64,000 nt of DNA from contig JAALGY010000037.1 of NCBI GenBank assembly GCA_032358165.1, positions 1,389,001 through 1,453,000 on the forward strand. The letters run 5' to 3'. The position numbers and the translations under genes are program-made. Below are positions 12,154 to 22,547 of this stretch, one piece after another. Within the stretch, counting starts at the first letter, position 1. Each line of letters opens with the position of its first letter. A model generated the notes under the pieces. The model saw only the letters and a list, made by a program, of their open reading frames with translations. It had not been told where the DNA came from and searched no databases. The DNA comes from Diplosphaera chodatii. Taxonomy: Eukaryota; Chlorophyta; Trebouxiophyceae; Prasiolales; Stichococcaceae.

Positions 12154-15100
12154 ATGCTAGCAGGCGTGAAGCTCATCGACAAGGGAGCAGCTGAGAAGGC
12201 GCTGAAGGAGGAGGAAAAGCTCAGGAAGAAGGAGAAGAAGCAGCTCAAGAAGGCAAGACTGCCTGACTGGCACACATCAAACTCATGCCAAATGGCACAT
12301 GCGCACATGCAGCAAAACCGCGGCGGGTTGCAGAGCACTCTTGCGTTGTGTGCAGGAGAAGAAGGCTGAGCGCAAGCGGCAGCGCGAGCAGGGTGCGAGC
12401 ATGGCATGTGACTGTTGGCTCTGTCTCTTGATGGCTTGCTTGTTGCGTACTGCCAGGCGGTTGTTAGAGAGTACACTGCAATGTCCTGCAGGCTCGCATG
12501 GGGAGGGGGCCCCTGTAGGTCCGGACTCGGAATCGGCTTCGTCTGGCGATGAAGGGATTGCAGGCGGCAGTCGGGCGGCCGCCGATGGCGGCGTCGGCGC
12601 CGCTGCCCCAGCGGCCACATCAGGGTCAGACCCAACAGCCGGCGGCGCAGCTGCCGACGGCGCGGCCGGGCGCGAGGACTGGATGACGACGCCCATGGGG
12701 CGCTCCGTCACGGCGGCCCCCGCCGCCAACGCCAAGCCAGACAAGCAGCAGGACGCAAAGGACCGTGCAGCCATCGCAGCGGTGGGTGGGCCTGTCAGCA
12801 CTCCACAGGTTCCGCCTCTTACGGCGACACCGACGGGAGCTCGCCTCCCAACGGCCGTCTTGCATTGCCTGTAGGCAGCACATGTCGGTACTCGACCTGC
12901 GGCTTCGCCATGCCGGCAGCAGAGCTGGGTGATTAGGAACTGGTCTGCTCCCCTTGCTGCAGTCGCGGGAGCTGAACCCGCACTTCGCCAACGGCGGCGA
13001 CGGCGTGCCGCCGCCCGCCGCCGCGGGCGCCAATCCCAAACCTGCGGGCGTGGGCGACGGCGGCACCAGCTGGCGGCTCAAGGCGCTGCGCCGCGCGCAG
13101 GCCGCCGCGGCCGAGGGGGGGAAGGACGTCCGCGAGGTGCGCAGGCCGAGGACGCTCCAGGGTGTGGCTCACGTCCGGCAGGTTGCAGGGTCTTGAGCTT
13201 GGGTCCCGGTCAGCAGTGTGTGAGCGTGGGAGCACTCAGGTCCTGTGCTGCGTGTAGCGGAACTAGACAATGTCTTCCATGTTCAGAGGTCGTGCGCTGC
13301 AGCTTCTCTGCATGCACATGTGTTGGCGCTTGCCCAACACAGTAGACATGCTGGAGAGACGTTACACGCAGGTGGTGGCGGAGCGCTGGGGCTCGCTGAA
13401 CAGCCTGACCGCGGGCCTCACAGAACAGAGGGCAGCGCATGGTGAGCTGCTTTTCGGCGCATCGCAGTGAGCATACAGTAGAGCATGCTTTGCAGAGGTA
13501 TGCCAGCCTGTTCGACCTCTGTTGCTGCATGCTGAGACGGCATCGACGAACGTTTGTAGTGTTCATCGCCGCCAGGTTGTTGTGTTGTCTATTGCAGCCA
13601 AGGCGCACATGGCTGCGGCGCGGGAGCGGCGGCAGGCGGCGGGCGGCGGCGAGGGGCAGCAGCAGCGGCCAGATGCCCCCGGCTACCTGCAGGTGGGCCG
13701 CGCCCGCCCCAAAGGGTATATTGTCGCTGAGCAGTGGAGGAGAGATGCTGACCGCCTCCATACGCCGCTCGAGCCTGCAGACGGCAGAGCAACGTCATGC
13801 AGCATGCTTGGGACATGTAACATGTGACGTTTGCTATGTGGACGGCATGGCTTCGCCGTCGCTCTGCAGCCTGGAATGGGCCGCTCTGGCAGAATGATTT
13901 GCGCAAGTCATGTGGTGTCACGTAGCCCGACAGTTGCCTGCATGCTGATGTTGCAGGAGCTGAAGGGGGAGCGGCCGCAGATGCGGCGCCCCGGCGAGGG
14001 GTCAGGCTTCAGCGGCGCCTTTGGCCGCCACAGCCGAGAGCGCCCCGCACAGCGGAACGACAGAGATGGCAGCGGCGACGGCGACAATGGCGGCAGTGGC
14101 GGCGGTGGTGGTGGCAGAGCCACCGGCAGGGACGGCGGCCGTCGAGACCGTGCTGCCGTGGAGGGCTCCGGCAGGGGTGGTGGGAACGGCGCCCGGGAGT
14201 CCGCCAGCAGCCGCGACGCTGACGCAGCGGAGCCGTCGGACAAGCCGTCGCGGGGCGGCGAGCGCATCAGGTTCGACGCCGCCGGCGGTGGTGGCAGTGA
14301 GAGGAGAACAGAGGGCGGCGGCAGTGGCGGGGCAGACAGGAGAGCAGCAGACCCCCGCATCGGCAGGCGGGACGAGCGCAGCGCCGATGCCGGCGGCCGG
14401 CACGCCAGCAGAGGCGCGGGCGACGACAGAGACGGAGGCGGTGGCAGGCGTGAAGACTCCCGGCGCGGTGAAGACTCGAGGCGCGGCCGGGGCGACGGCA
14501 GCCGGGGCCAGGCGCATCGTGACCCCCTGGGCCGTGGGGTGAGTCAGCCTGTGGAATGACTCGTTCGCGGTCCATTCATCATCCGTGGGTAGCATACTCC
14601 CACGCTGCCCTGCCTGGCACGGCTCCGCAGCCGACCACCCCAGCAGATGGAGGCGCTGTCGTGCACGCAACTGGTCTTGTTGCAACGCAGCGCATGGTGT
14701 GCTGGTACATCCGTCCCCTCCTTCTCACCAAGACATGGGCCGCAGCTTGAGCTCCTGGGCGCTGGCGGAAGGGAACATGACGCTGCCCGGTGTCTGCAAG
14801 GGGTGCAAGGACTTTACACCCCTTGGGTGTCTGCAGGCGGATGGAGACGCGCTGCGGGCCGCGGCTGGCAGCCTCAACGCCTACGCGGCCGACGGCAGCT
14901 TCATGGACCAGTTCCAGCAGCAGCAGGGGGCGGAGGCCGCCTCTCCGCCGAGGTGCGCCCCCCTGCAGCTGTTTGGAAGAGTGACTCTATATCGGCTGGT
15001 AGATGGAGACATGAGCTCGTAAGCAAGGGCGCAAGCATCTCAAGCGCACACTTGCATCCTGGTGTAAGGAAGGTGCTCACAAATGCACTACACACAGCTG

Positions 15101-18100
15101 TGGAGTCTCCTGCTTATCGAAGGTCAGCTGCGGTATCAAACCTGCGATGGCATGGGCAAAGTGCTGGCCGCAGGTCGCCAGGCAGCCGCAGCCCCTCGCC
15201 GCTGACCGCGATCCGGGAGCAGGCGCCGGTCGCAGCAGCCGACAGCGGGGCAGCTGCAACAGCACAGCCGGCGGGGGGCGGCCCTGCAGCGGCGGCGGCG
15301 CAGCCCCCGCCGGGCGGCGGCGGCGGCAACCTGTCGGTGGCCGCAGCGCTGCGGGCGCGCCTCATGGTGAGTGCCTGTGTCGTGCTTACGTTGCCAAACC
15401 AGTCAAGCACATGCTCCCAGCTGCGTCGTGCTCATGCTATTGAACCGTTCATGCACGGGCTCCCAGCCTGTGGGCCTGCCAGCTTGGTGCCGACGCTCGG
15501 TTCGTACAAACCCCTCCAGGAGCGCAGCAGCAGCGTGGCGCTGTGTGCTGCGCGCGTCCAGCCTCCCTGCAGTGCTGCAGCTCGATGCTCACCATCGTTG
15601 GGCAGCGCATGCCCGTGCCATTGTGCACCTTTGTTCCATCAAGCCGGGTCGGCATTCGATTGCAGGGCAAGGCGGCGCCCGCGGCAGCCGCGGCGCCCGG
15701 GCGCCCGGTGGAGGTGCTGCCGTCGGTCGATGCGCAGGGTCGCGCGGTGGCGGGCGCCTTCGGCCGCGAGGCCGCCGGCCAGGGCGCGCTGCCGCCAGGT
15801 GACGTGCTCAAGCTGTCAGAGGTACTCATCATGTGCTCGTACATACCTGTCAACAGGCAAGAGGCTTAGTGCATGCCAGATTGCACTGCTGACAAGTAGA
15901 TACCAACCACGCATGTGTAAGCATGCCTGTGCATGCAGATTCAGGATGCAGCAGAGGCAGGTGTCTGACGAAAGTGACTGTGGTCGCCGAAGAATGTTGA
16001 GCTCTCCGCAGCTCAGTCTTGGCTGTCCTGCGGTGGCAGGCCGCAAGCAGAAGCGCATCCAGCGCTACGGGGAGGGCGGGCAGCGGGAGCGGTGGACGGC
16101 CGACGACGACGCCAACCCCGACCTGCGGACGCTTGTAAAGCGCCAGAAGCACGAGGTGCGCTGATTTGCTTCTGCCCAGCCTGAGGCGACCCAGATGTGG
16201 CGCTGGGTGTGAGCAAAACTGCATGACCTGGCCCATCCTGCACACAGAAACTACCGGTCACCGACGGCCTGAACTGTGGTCCAGTTCTTGCTGACCGAAC
16301 GTGGTGCTCTTCTGCAGGGTGCTGCGGACATGGATGATGCGCTGGCGTCAAACATCATGAAGAAGCAGCGCTTCCGCGCGGACGACCTGAACGCCGACGA
16401 CGAGTACGACTTTGACCGGGGCATCGACATGTACGAGCGCAAGCGCGGCGACCAGGTGACCTTTCACATTCTTTTATGATGCATGTTCGAAGCATGTTCA
16501 GCCCCTGACAGTACCGGCCTTGCACAGCTTCCAGGGCTCTTGCACTGCAGCTGGTCAGCTTGCTGAAGAGCCGACACCTGATTCTGCTCGCTGGTTAGCC
16601 TGATGGGTCGAGGCTCTCACCTGCGGATGGCAGAGGAGTGTCTCTGACTGGGGCGTCAATTGCTGTTGACGCCCCAGCGTGTGGCGGCTGCTTCCGCAGC
16701 CTGCATCACGAGGCGTCTTACACCATGCTGAGGGCTGTGCCTCATCTCCTGAACAGGAGAAGGAGGGCAAGAAGGCGCGGGCGGCGGCGATCGCGGACGC
16801 GCGGCGCATGAGCTCCGCCCTGGACGCGTGCACGCTGTGCATCACGTCCGCCCGGCGGCCGCGCCACCTGACGCTCGCCATCGGCCAGGCGTCCTACCTG
16901 ATGCTGCCCGCCAGGTGGGCCGCCGCGCTTTTGCAAGCGTCCTTGAGACGGGCATGCCGTGTGCAGCTGCAGGCCAGAGGGACACGCTGGCACTTGGGTG
17001 TCTGGTTGCCATACTATGGCACGACCGTGGTGTCTGCCTGGATCTGTGTGCTGTGTGGCTAGGTGACAACCTAGCCGCCAGATACAGTGTCTAATGGCAG
17101 CTTATGGTCCATGCAGGGGCTCCCTGGCTGACGGCCACGTCTGCATCGTGCCGGCGGAGCACGTGGCCTCGGCGCGGCGGACCGACGAGGCGGTGTGGAC
17201 GGAGCTGCGCAACTTCAAGAAGTCGCTGCTGCAGATGTTCATGCAGCAGGTGCGGCTGCAGAAGCAGATGGAACCCTGTCCGCCCACATCTGAATACCTT
17301 TGTCCACGCTGCCACCTTTCCATAAGTGACATCGTCAATGCACACCCTGCAGAGTTGCACACCCCTGAACTGCATGTCGACTGCAGGACAAGGACGTCAT
17401 CTTCATGGAGACGGCTGTGCGGCTGGAGAACGCACGCACCCACGCCTGCATCGAGGCGGTGCCGCTGCCAGCCAAGGCGTTCGCCAAGGCGCCGCTGTAC
17501 TTCAAAAAGGTCAGACGCGGTGGCTGTGCTGCAAGCGCTTCCCCACAGCAGCCGCAGCATCCACGACCGCCCCTGCCGTTGCTGTCTCGTCTGACAGTCT
17601 CAGTGCACCAAGCACGCAAGCAGGGTTTGCAGGCAGCACAACGACCGCACTGCAGCGCGTGACCCATTCCACTACAGGGCATCGACGACGCGGAGAGCGA
17701 GTGGAGCCAGCACCACGCCAAGCGCATGATCGACACGCGGGCCAAGGGGCTGCGCGGCTGCATCCCGCCCAACTTCCCCTACTTCCACGTCGAGTTCGGG
17801 CTGTCAGGTGGGTGGCCCCTTGAGACACCAACACTTTTTTTTTTAACTTTGAACCACGGCCATGACTAGCACTCTGCATGACGTGTGTACGAGTACTTAC
17901 CAGAGCTGACCTGCACAGCCTGACTGCGTCACCTTAAACCCTGGACGCCCCACCCTGCAGCCGGCTTTGTGCACGTCATCGATGACGAGACGAAGTGGGA
18001 CGCCAACTTCGGGCGCAGCGTGCTGGCGGGGCTGCTGGGGCTGGGCGCCAATGTCGGCCAGGCACGTCTACCCACGAGCCTTGCTGACAGCCCGCTGGTT

Positions 18101-18357
18101 GAACATCAATCCTGAAGGAGCTGCAGGAATAGGACCGTCCTCAGGCATGCTGGCGGCAATGCCCAGGACTGAGGACCACTTAGCTAGGGGGGTATGGTCA
18201 TCGCAGACATGGACCAATCTCGACTCGCCAGGGACCCGATCTTCAAGTCTGTGACGCGCAGGCGACAGCCAAAGCAGAGCCCGAGGTGCTGCAGCGGCGG
18301 CGGGCGGCCGACTTCCTGAAGGCGTACGAGCCCTTTGACTGGACGGCGCAGCTGTAG
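12154..18357 (+). CDS. CWF19L2: CWF19-like protein 2 (CwfJ family spliceosome/debranching cofactor)
   Basis: About 18 exons give roughly 925 residues. The start MLAGVKLI resembles plant CWF19-like 2 starts. A Lys/Glu coiled coil follows, then REDWMTTPM, the conserved family motif. An exon at 13957-14538 adds 194 Gly/Arg/Asp-rich residues. NLSVAAALRARLM, RKQKRIQRYGEGG (about 16040-16155) and DMDDALASNIMKKQRFRADD (16318-16455) are typical of the middle. The CwfJ C-terminal domain 1 starts with CTLC, then HLTLAIG, and GHVCIVPAEH (HIT-like; 16757-16914 and 17117-17249). Domain 2 has LYFKK, PYFHVEFG, GFVHVIDD and ends AYEPFDWTAQL. Family knowledge: works with the lariat debranching enzyme and late spliceosome. 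The first intron is GC-AG. The last-but-one exon end is ambiguous between a GT donor and a GC donor near 18050. Confidence 0.94.
12253..12355 (+). other. GC-AG intron 1 of CWF19L2
   Basis: Exon 1 ends ...CTC AAG AAG and the intron begins GCAAGA. It ends GTGTGTGCAG before GAG AAG AAG. Both sides are phase 0 and rejoin a Lys/Glu coiled coil. No GT donor nearby keeps the frame as well. Confidence 0.75.
16649..16678. repeat. Perfect 12-bp inverted repeat in a CWF19L2 intron
   Basis: CTGGGGCGTCAA, a six-base TTGCTG loop, then TTGACGCCCCAG. A compact GC-rich hairpin in the intron before the exon at 16757. Confidence 0.7.
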
Positions 18358-18762
18358 TGGCAGGGTCTGCCGGCGCTGCATAGCAGCAGCGGTAGCGGCG
18401 GCGTTCTTTTTCAGAGCTAGTGCTAACGTGAAGGCAGTGGCAGTGTTGCGCGATTGGAGCTCCTCGATTTTGTGACGAGGCTGGGCAGCTGTGAACATGC
18501 ACAAAGCGACAGAGCTGTTCGGACACTGGCGCAAGCTTGAACCTGGTCACCACGGGCATTGAGGGAACGTACACTTCCGCCTTGCAAGATGTGGTATAAT
18601 GCAGAGGCACGGCACCCTATCAGTACATTGATGCAGTTTTACACTCCTGGGTTGAGAACACACTTTGCTTAAACTGCTTCGCTGCAAACTGCCGAAAACA
18701 GGGAGACCCAACCCAATACCTGCAGATGTGTGCGCCAAGTGATGTGTTTCTGACAATAGTCA
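18358..18762. terminator. Convergent 3' region of CWF19L2 and WBP11/ELF5
   Basis: 405 bases holding both 3' UTRs. A TGTAA chlorophyte-type poly(A) signal lies on the minus strand at 18639-18643, about 120 bases after the WBP11 stop. No clear TGTAA is seen for CWF19L2. Confidence 0.5.
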
Positions 18763-21700
18763 CTAGCTGATGGCTCCCAGCTGCTGCATGTCCGCCATGA
18801 ACTGCATGAACTTGTCGTCCTCTGGCCGCGCAGCCGGCTTCTTGGCAGGCGCCCCTGCAGCTACAGCGTGCTGCCTCAGCAACTCAAAGCGTAAACCGAA
18901 ATCTCCTGGCACACCCTGATACAGTCTTGCACCACGTTTGGATCCGAGAACTGTCAAGCGCAATACATCCAGTACAACAGTGGTGCGAGCAGCTGCCTAG
19001 CCCATCGGGATGCAGGACATGGACAGCACAGATGGGGCACCTGCGCCGGCGGGCCTGGCGGTGAAGGAGCTGCTTCCCGCTGCCGCCGCCGCCGCCGGCC
19101 GCCGGGGCGCGGGCTCCGGCGCCAGCCCGAAGCCGGCGGCCATGGGCGGCGCGGCGTTCCTGGCGGGCAGCAAACCCTGCGCCGGGCGCTGCTGCCCGGC
19201 ATCGCGCTTGACGCGCACTGAGGCTGGCACCTGAGTATAGAGTCCCACGAGCTTGCAACATGCACAGGCTGAGAGTCGCAAGTAATGGTTGCTGGGTGAA
19301 GGGACGACTAGAGTGGCATGGCAATGTCTGACTGCTCATAATTGTCCCTCAGGCCAACATGTGACCTGTTTCGGACATACGAGCTATGTCATTTACCACA
19401 GTCAAGCAGTCACTCAATTTTGTCAGGATGGCCACATGCACAGCCTTCCACAGTAAACCCTGAGCAGCGCACCATGGAGGTGAGGCTGCGGTCCCTGGCA
19501 GCCGGCACACGGGGCGCCACCGTCGCCTGCCCGCTGATGCTGGGGCCCTTGTGCTCCCGCAGCTGCGCCGCCTCGTCCCCCCCTGCAGCGCACAGAGATG
19601 GGGTATTTGCAACTCAGGTATCCAGGAGGACCATGTGCATGGGTGTAGCCTAGGCAGCAGCGGCCGGGGCGGCATGGGTAGCCAGGCTGTGCAGAGGGCC
19701 CCCGTGCACAGTCTGTCTGCCGCGATCGAGCAGCTGCTGCAGCCAGCTGGCTCAATCACATCACTGCTTGACCAAAGGGTCTGTGATGTACTCGAGTGCT
19801 CCCTACCTGGCATGGCGAAACCCGGGGGCGGCATCGTGGGCGGCGGCAGCATTCCGGGGGGCGGCATGCCCGGCGGCGGCAGCAGCACCATGCCCGGCGG
19901 CGGCCCGGGTGGGGGCGCCAGCCTGCCCATCGCTGTGAGGCCTGCAAACGTGTAAAACAGTGAGCAGAACAGACCCAGCGGCGCCAGTGGGGAGGGGTGC
20001 GTGCCGGCGTTGTGAGGGCTGCAGTCTCGAATGCTGGCATCAAATCAGGTGCAGACGGTCACGGGTTTATTTACAATCTTGGCAGGAGCGGCCGCGTTGA
20101 CAGTAGAACGTGTGGGCAGGCGGCGTGCACGGCAGGTCAGGTGTATCATTCAAGATGGGTGCAGTCCGCATGCTGCTTGCAGTTGCTGTGACACCTGGGG
20201 GCGGTTCATCAGGCGGCGGCAGCAGCGGCGGCTCCGGCGGCGGGCCGTCTGGCGGTGGCAGCACCGGCATTGGCGCCCCTGCAGCGCCCGAACAGCACCT
20301 CGGGCATCTGCTCGTCTGCATTCTCAGCCACGGCAACGGCTGCATGGGGTCCTGACACGAGGGCTCAGGAGCCAAATATGCCTGTGCTGCATCGCCTCAC
20401 CCAGTGGAGTTGCACGCAGCGTGTCTGCTGCAGTTATGTGCGGTGCATACCTGGCGGGAAGGCGGGCGGGGGCAGCGGCGCAGACCCCGGCGGTCCCCCC
20501 GGCGGCGGCGGCAGCGGCGGCTGCGCGGAGCCGTCGGCGGGCGGCGGCCGGGCCCAGGGCGGCGCGGGGCCCGCCGGCAGCGGCGGCGGCGCTGGGAGCG
20601 GCACAGCCGGCACTGCACACAGCATGTTGCGGGTCATCACGCAGCCGATGGGACCAGTGTGCCCTGGTGTGATACACCCCGCAACAAGTTGAGCACCGGG
20701 GCATCCTGACTGTGGTCAGAGAAACAGCAAACAGCGGGTGCCACAGTTGCGAGTCCGTCTGTCGGCATGGCATCTGCGTGGCACATGCGGAGAGCAGGTG
20801 GCTCCACCTCGTTGGTTGGTCAAGGCATTCCAGTGAATGCTTGCTGCCAATCCTACCTGCGCTGGCGGGCTCAGCCATGGTCGTCCTGTAGCGCTGCGGC
20901 TTGCCGGGCGGCGGCATGCCCGTGGGGTTCAGCGTGGGGTGGTAGTACACGCTGTCCTCCGGGTTCTGCACCACCAGCAGCAGCTTCTTGATTCACTGAG
21001 GTTGGCGTCGACTCACAGTACACGCCGTCCTTTGGTTTCGGCACCGGGAGCAGCAGCCTCCTACAAACCCTCCAAAATGCCGATGCCTGGCCAGCCCTTG
21101 ATATTTCCTGAAGGCTACGGCTTACTTCCGCAAGGTACGAACCAAGAGAAGCGAGAATTTCCTTGGGCACTTTCCTAGACCCTAAATTTCCTGCACCTGC
21201 TGGGGAACGCCATGCCCGTGCTCCCCTGGGATCGCGGGCAGCGCATCGCCGTAGTGTGCGCGCACCGCATCCTCCTTCTTCTTCCTGATCGAGGCGTCCA
21301 GCGCTCCTGCATGTCAGGGACCAGGCTGTGTTCGACATCAGCATGATCCGCGAGCAACCAAACTCTGGCAGTCGAATGGATATCATTTGGGAAGTTCAGC
21401 CATCGACACATGTGTTTGCCAGCAGCGCGGTGTACTGCCCGATGCAGCAGCGACCCAGTTCCCTGCATCATGTAGAGGCCATATGCAGAGACATGTTTGT
21501 ACTCCTGGCATGCTCCACACACCCTGGAGCGCCTTCTTCTTCAGCTTGATGGTCATGTTGTTCTTGCCGTCCTCCTGCAGGTCCAGCACCTCCCCCAGCT
21601 GGTGCTTGATCTGGTCCGGGTCGCCTGTAGCATGAAGACGTGGCATGAGCACAGCTGGTACATGCTGCGCCATCGGCCCAGTGGACATGAGCACGCCACC

Positions 21701-22067
21701 CTGGACCCGCCGCAGCCTACGCAGCCACGCAGGGAGGCCGGATTTGCAGCCTGCGATGGGCACTGGTCCTGGTGGTTCAATGGGGTGCTGGGACCGCTCA
21801 CTTTTCAGCTTGCTGGCGTCCCGCTGGAACTGCCGCTCCCGCTTGTTCCGCTGGATCTCCTTCTGGCGCTGGACCTTGCGGAAGGCGTCGGCCGGGTTCA
21901 TGTCCCGGCCACCCTGCAGCATACAGCATCATTCTCAGTGGCCCTGACGAGGTTTCGCCACCCCGAGCCTTCAACGTGAATGAAAACACGTGCCGGTAAC
22001 AAGTGCGCCAGGACCGGACACAGGTGTTGGGCGACAAAAGCGCGCGACTTGCCTTCTTCTTCACCAT
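18763..22067 (-). CDS. WBP11: WBP11 / EARLY FLOWERING 5-like pre-mRNA splicing factor
   Basis: The start is MVKKK (22053-22067), then a GC-AG intron, then [20 protein letters not shown] and more basic helix (21802-21913). This is the WBP11/ELF5 N-terminus. The next exon (21523-21624) has [20 protein letters not shown], then one reading [20 protein letters not shown] (about 21195-21310). [20 protein letters not shown] near 20900-20970 matches the ELF5 signature. The exons at about 19800-20640 are Pro/Gly-rich (repeated PPPG), the WW- and SH3-ligand region of the family. The end, [18 protein letters not shown], fits the conserved C-terminus, with a stop at 18763-18765. Family knowledge: a nuclear spliceosome-associated protein, binding PQBP1/WW proteins in animals and affecting flowering in Arabidopsis. 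Some of the Pro-rich exon borders are uncertain. Confidence 0.92.
21914..22052 (-). other. GC-AG intron 1 of WBP11/ELF5
   Basis: Exon 1 is only 15 bases (ATG GTG AAG AAG AAG). The intron starts GCAAGT, the consensus GC-type donor, and ends CTGCAG before GGT GGC CGG GAC. It is phase 0. Confidence 0.85.
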
Positions 22068-22547
22068 GGCTGCTGACTGCAGTCGCCTCTGGTGATATCT
22101 GGCTGGCGTTCGCTACGTGTGCGTGTTTGATGAGATGAAGTTGGGGGATTGCCAGGTGTCAGATGCTAGCTGCACCAGGTCCTCTCCCCGCCCCTCACCA
22201 ACTGGATCGAGCCCAACCGACGTCGCGCAGTTACCAGATGTATCTGAGCAATGCAAAGCGCTGATGTGCACATGCGAGCGTCCAAACGATGCAGCAAAGA
22301 TGCAAGGTGCATCCACTAAACCCTGGGCAACTCCCTGCGAGGAGCTACGACGGAAGCTCATGGCCTGAACGACAAACCACAGTGGGACACCCGCAGCAGT
22401 CTTTAGCGCCGAAGGTAGGGTCTGAGACGTCTTCGCGCCGGTGGCGGCCAGGCGGCGGTGTCGGTAGCATCTAGTCAGGCTGCTGACGATCTGTGCTTTA
22501 GCTAGTCACAGTCGGTGCTGCAGTGCGTCAGGCACGCAAACGCCGCA
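22068..22547. promoter_or_regulatory. Shared divergent upstream region of WBP11 and the Cys-rich membrane protein
   Basis: 480 bases between two divergent start codons. No exon or obvious core-promoter motif is seen. Confidence 0.5.

Noticed and set aside
14002..14685. 227-codon minus-strand Ala/Val-rich frame
   Set aside because: Complement of the Gly/Arg/Asp-rich CWF19L2 exon. The low complexity explains the openness.
14647..16164. 505-codon plus-strand open frame
   Set aside because: It reads through three CWF19L2 introns that happen to lack stops in this frame. It contains the correct frame of only some exons and is out of frame for the exon at 15666-15798, so it is not a separate gene.
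20404..20709. Gly/Arg-rich plus-strand frames around 20.1-20.7 kb
   Set aside because: Complement of the Pro-rich WBP11 exons.
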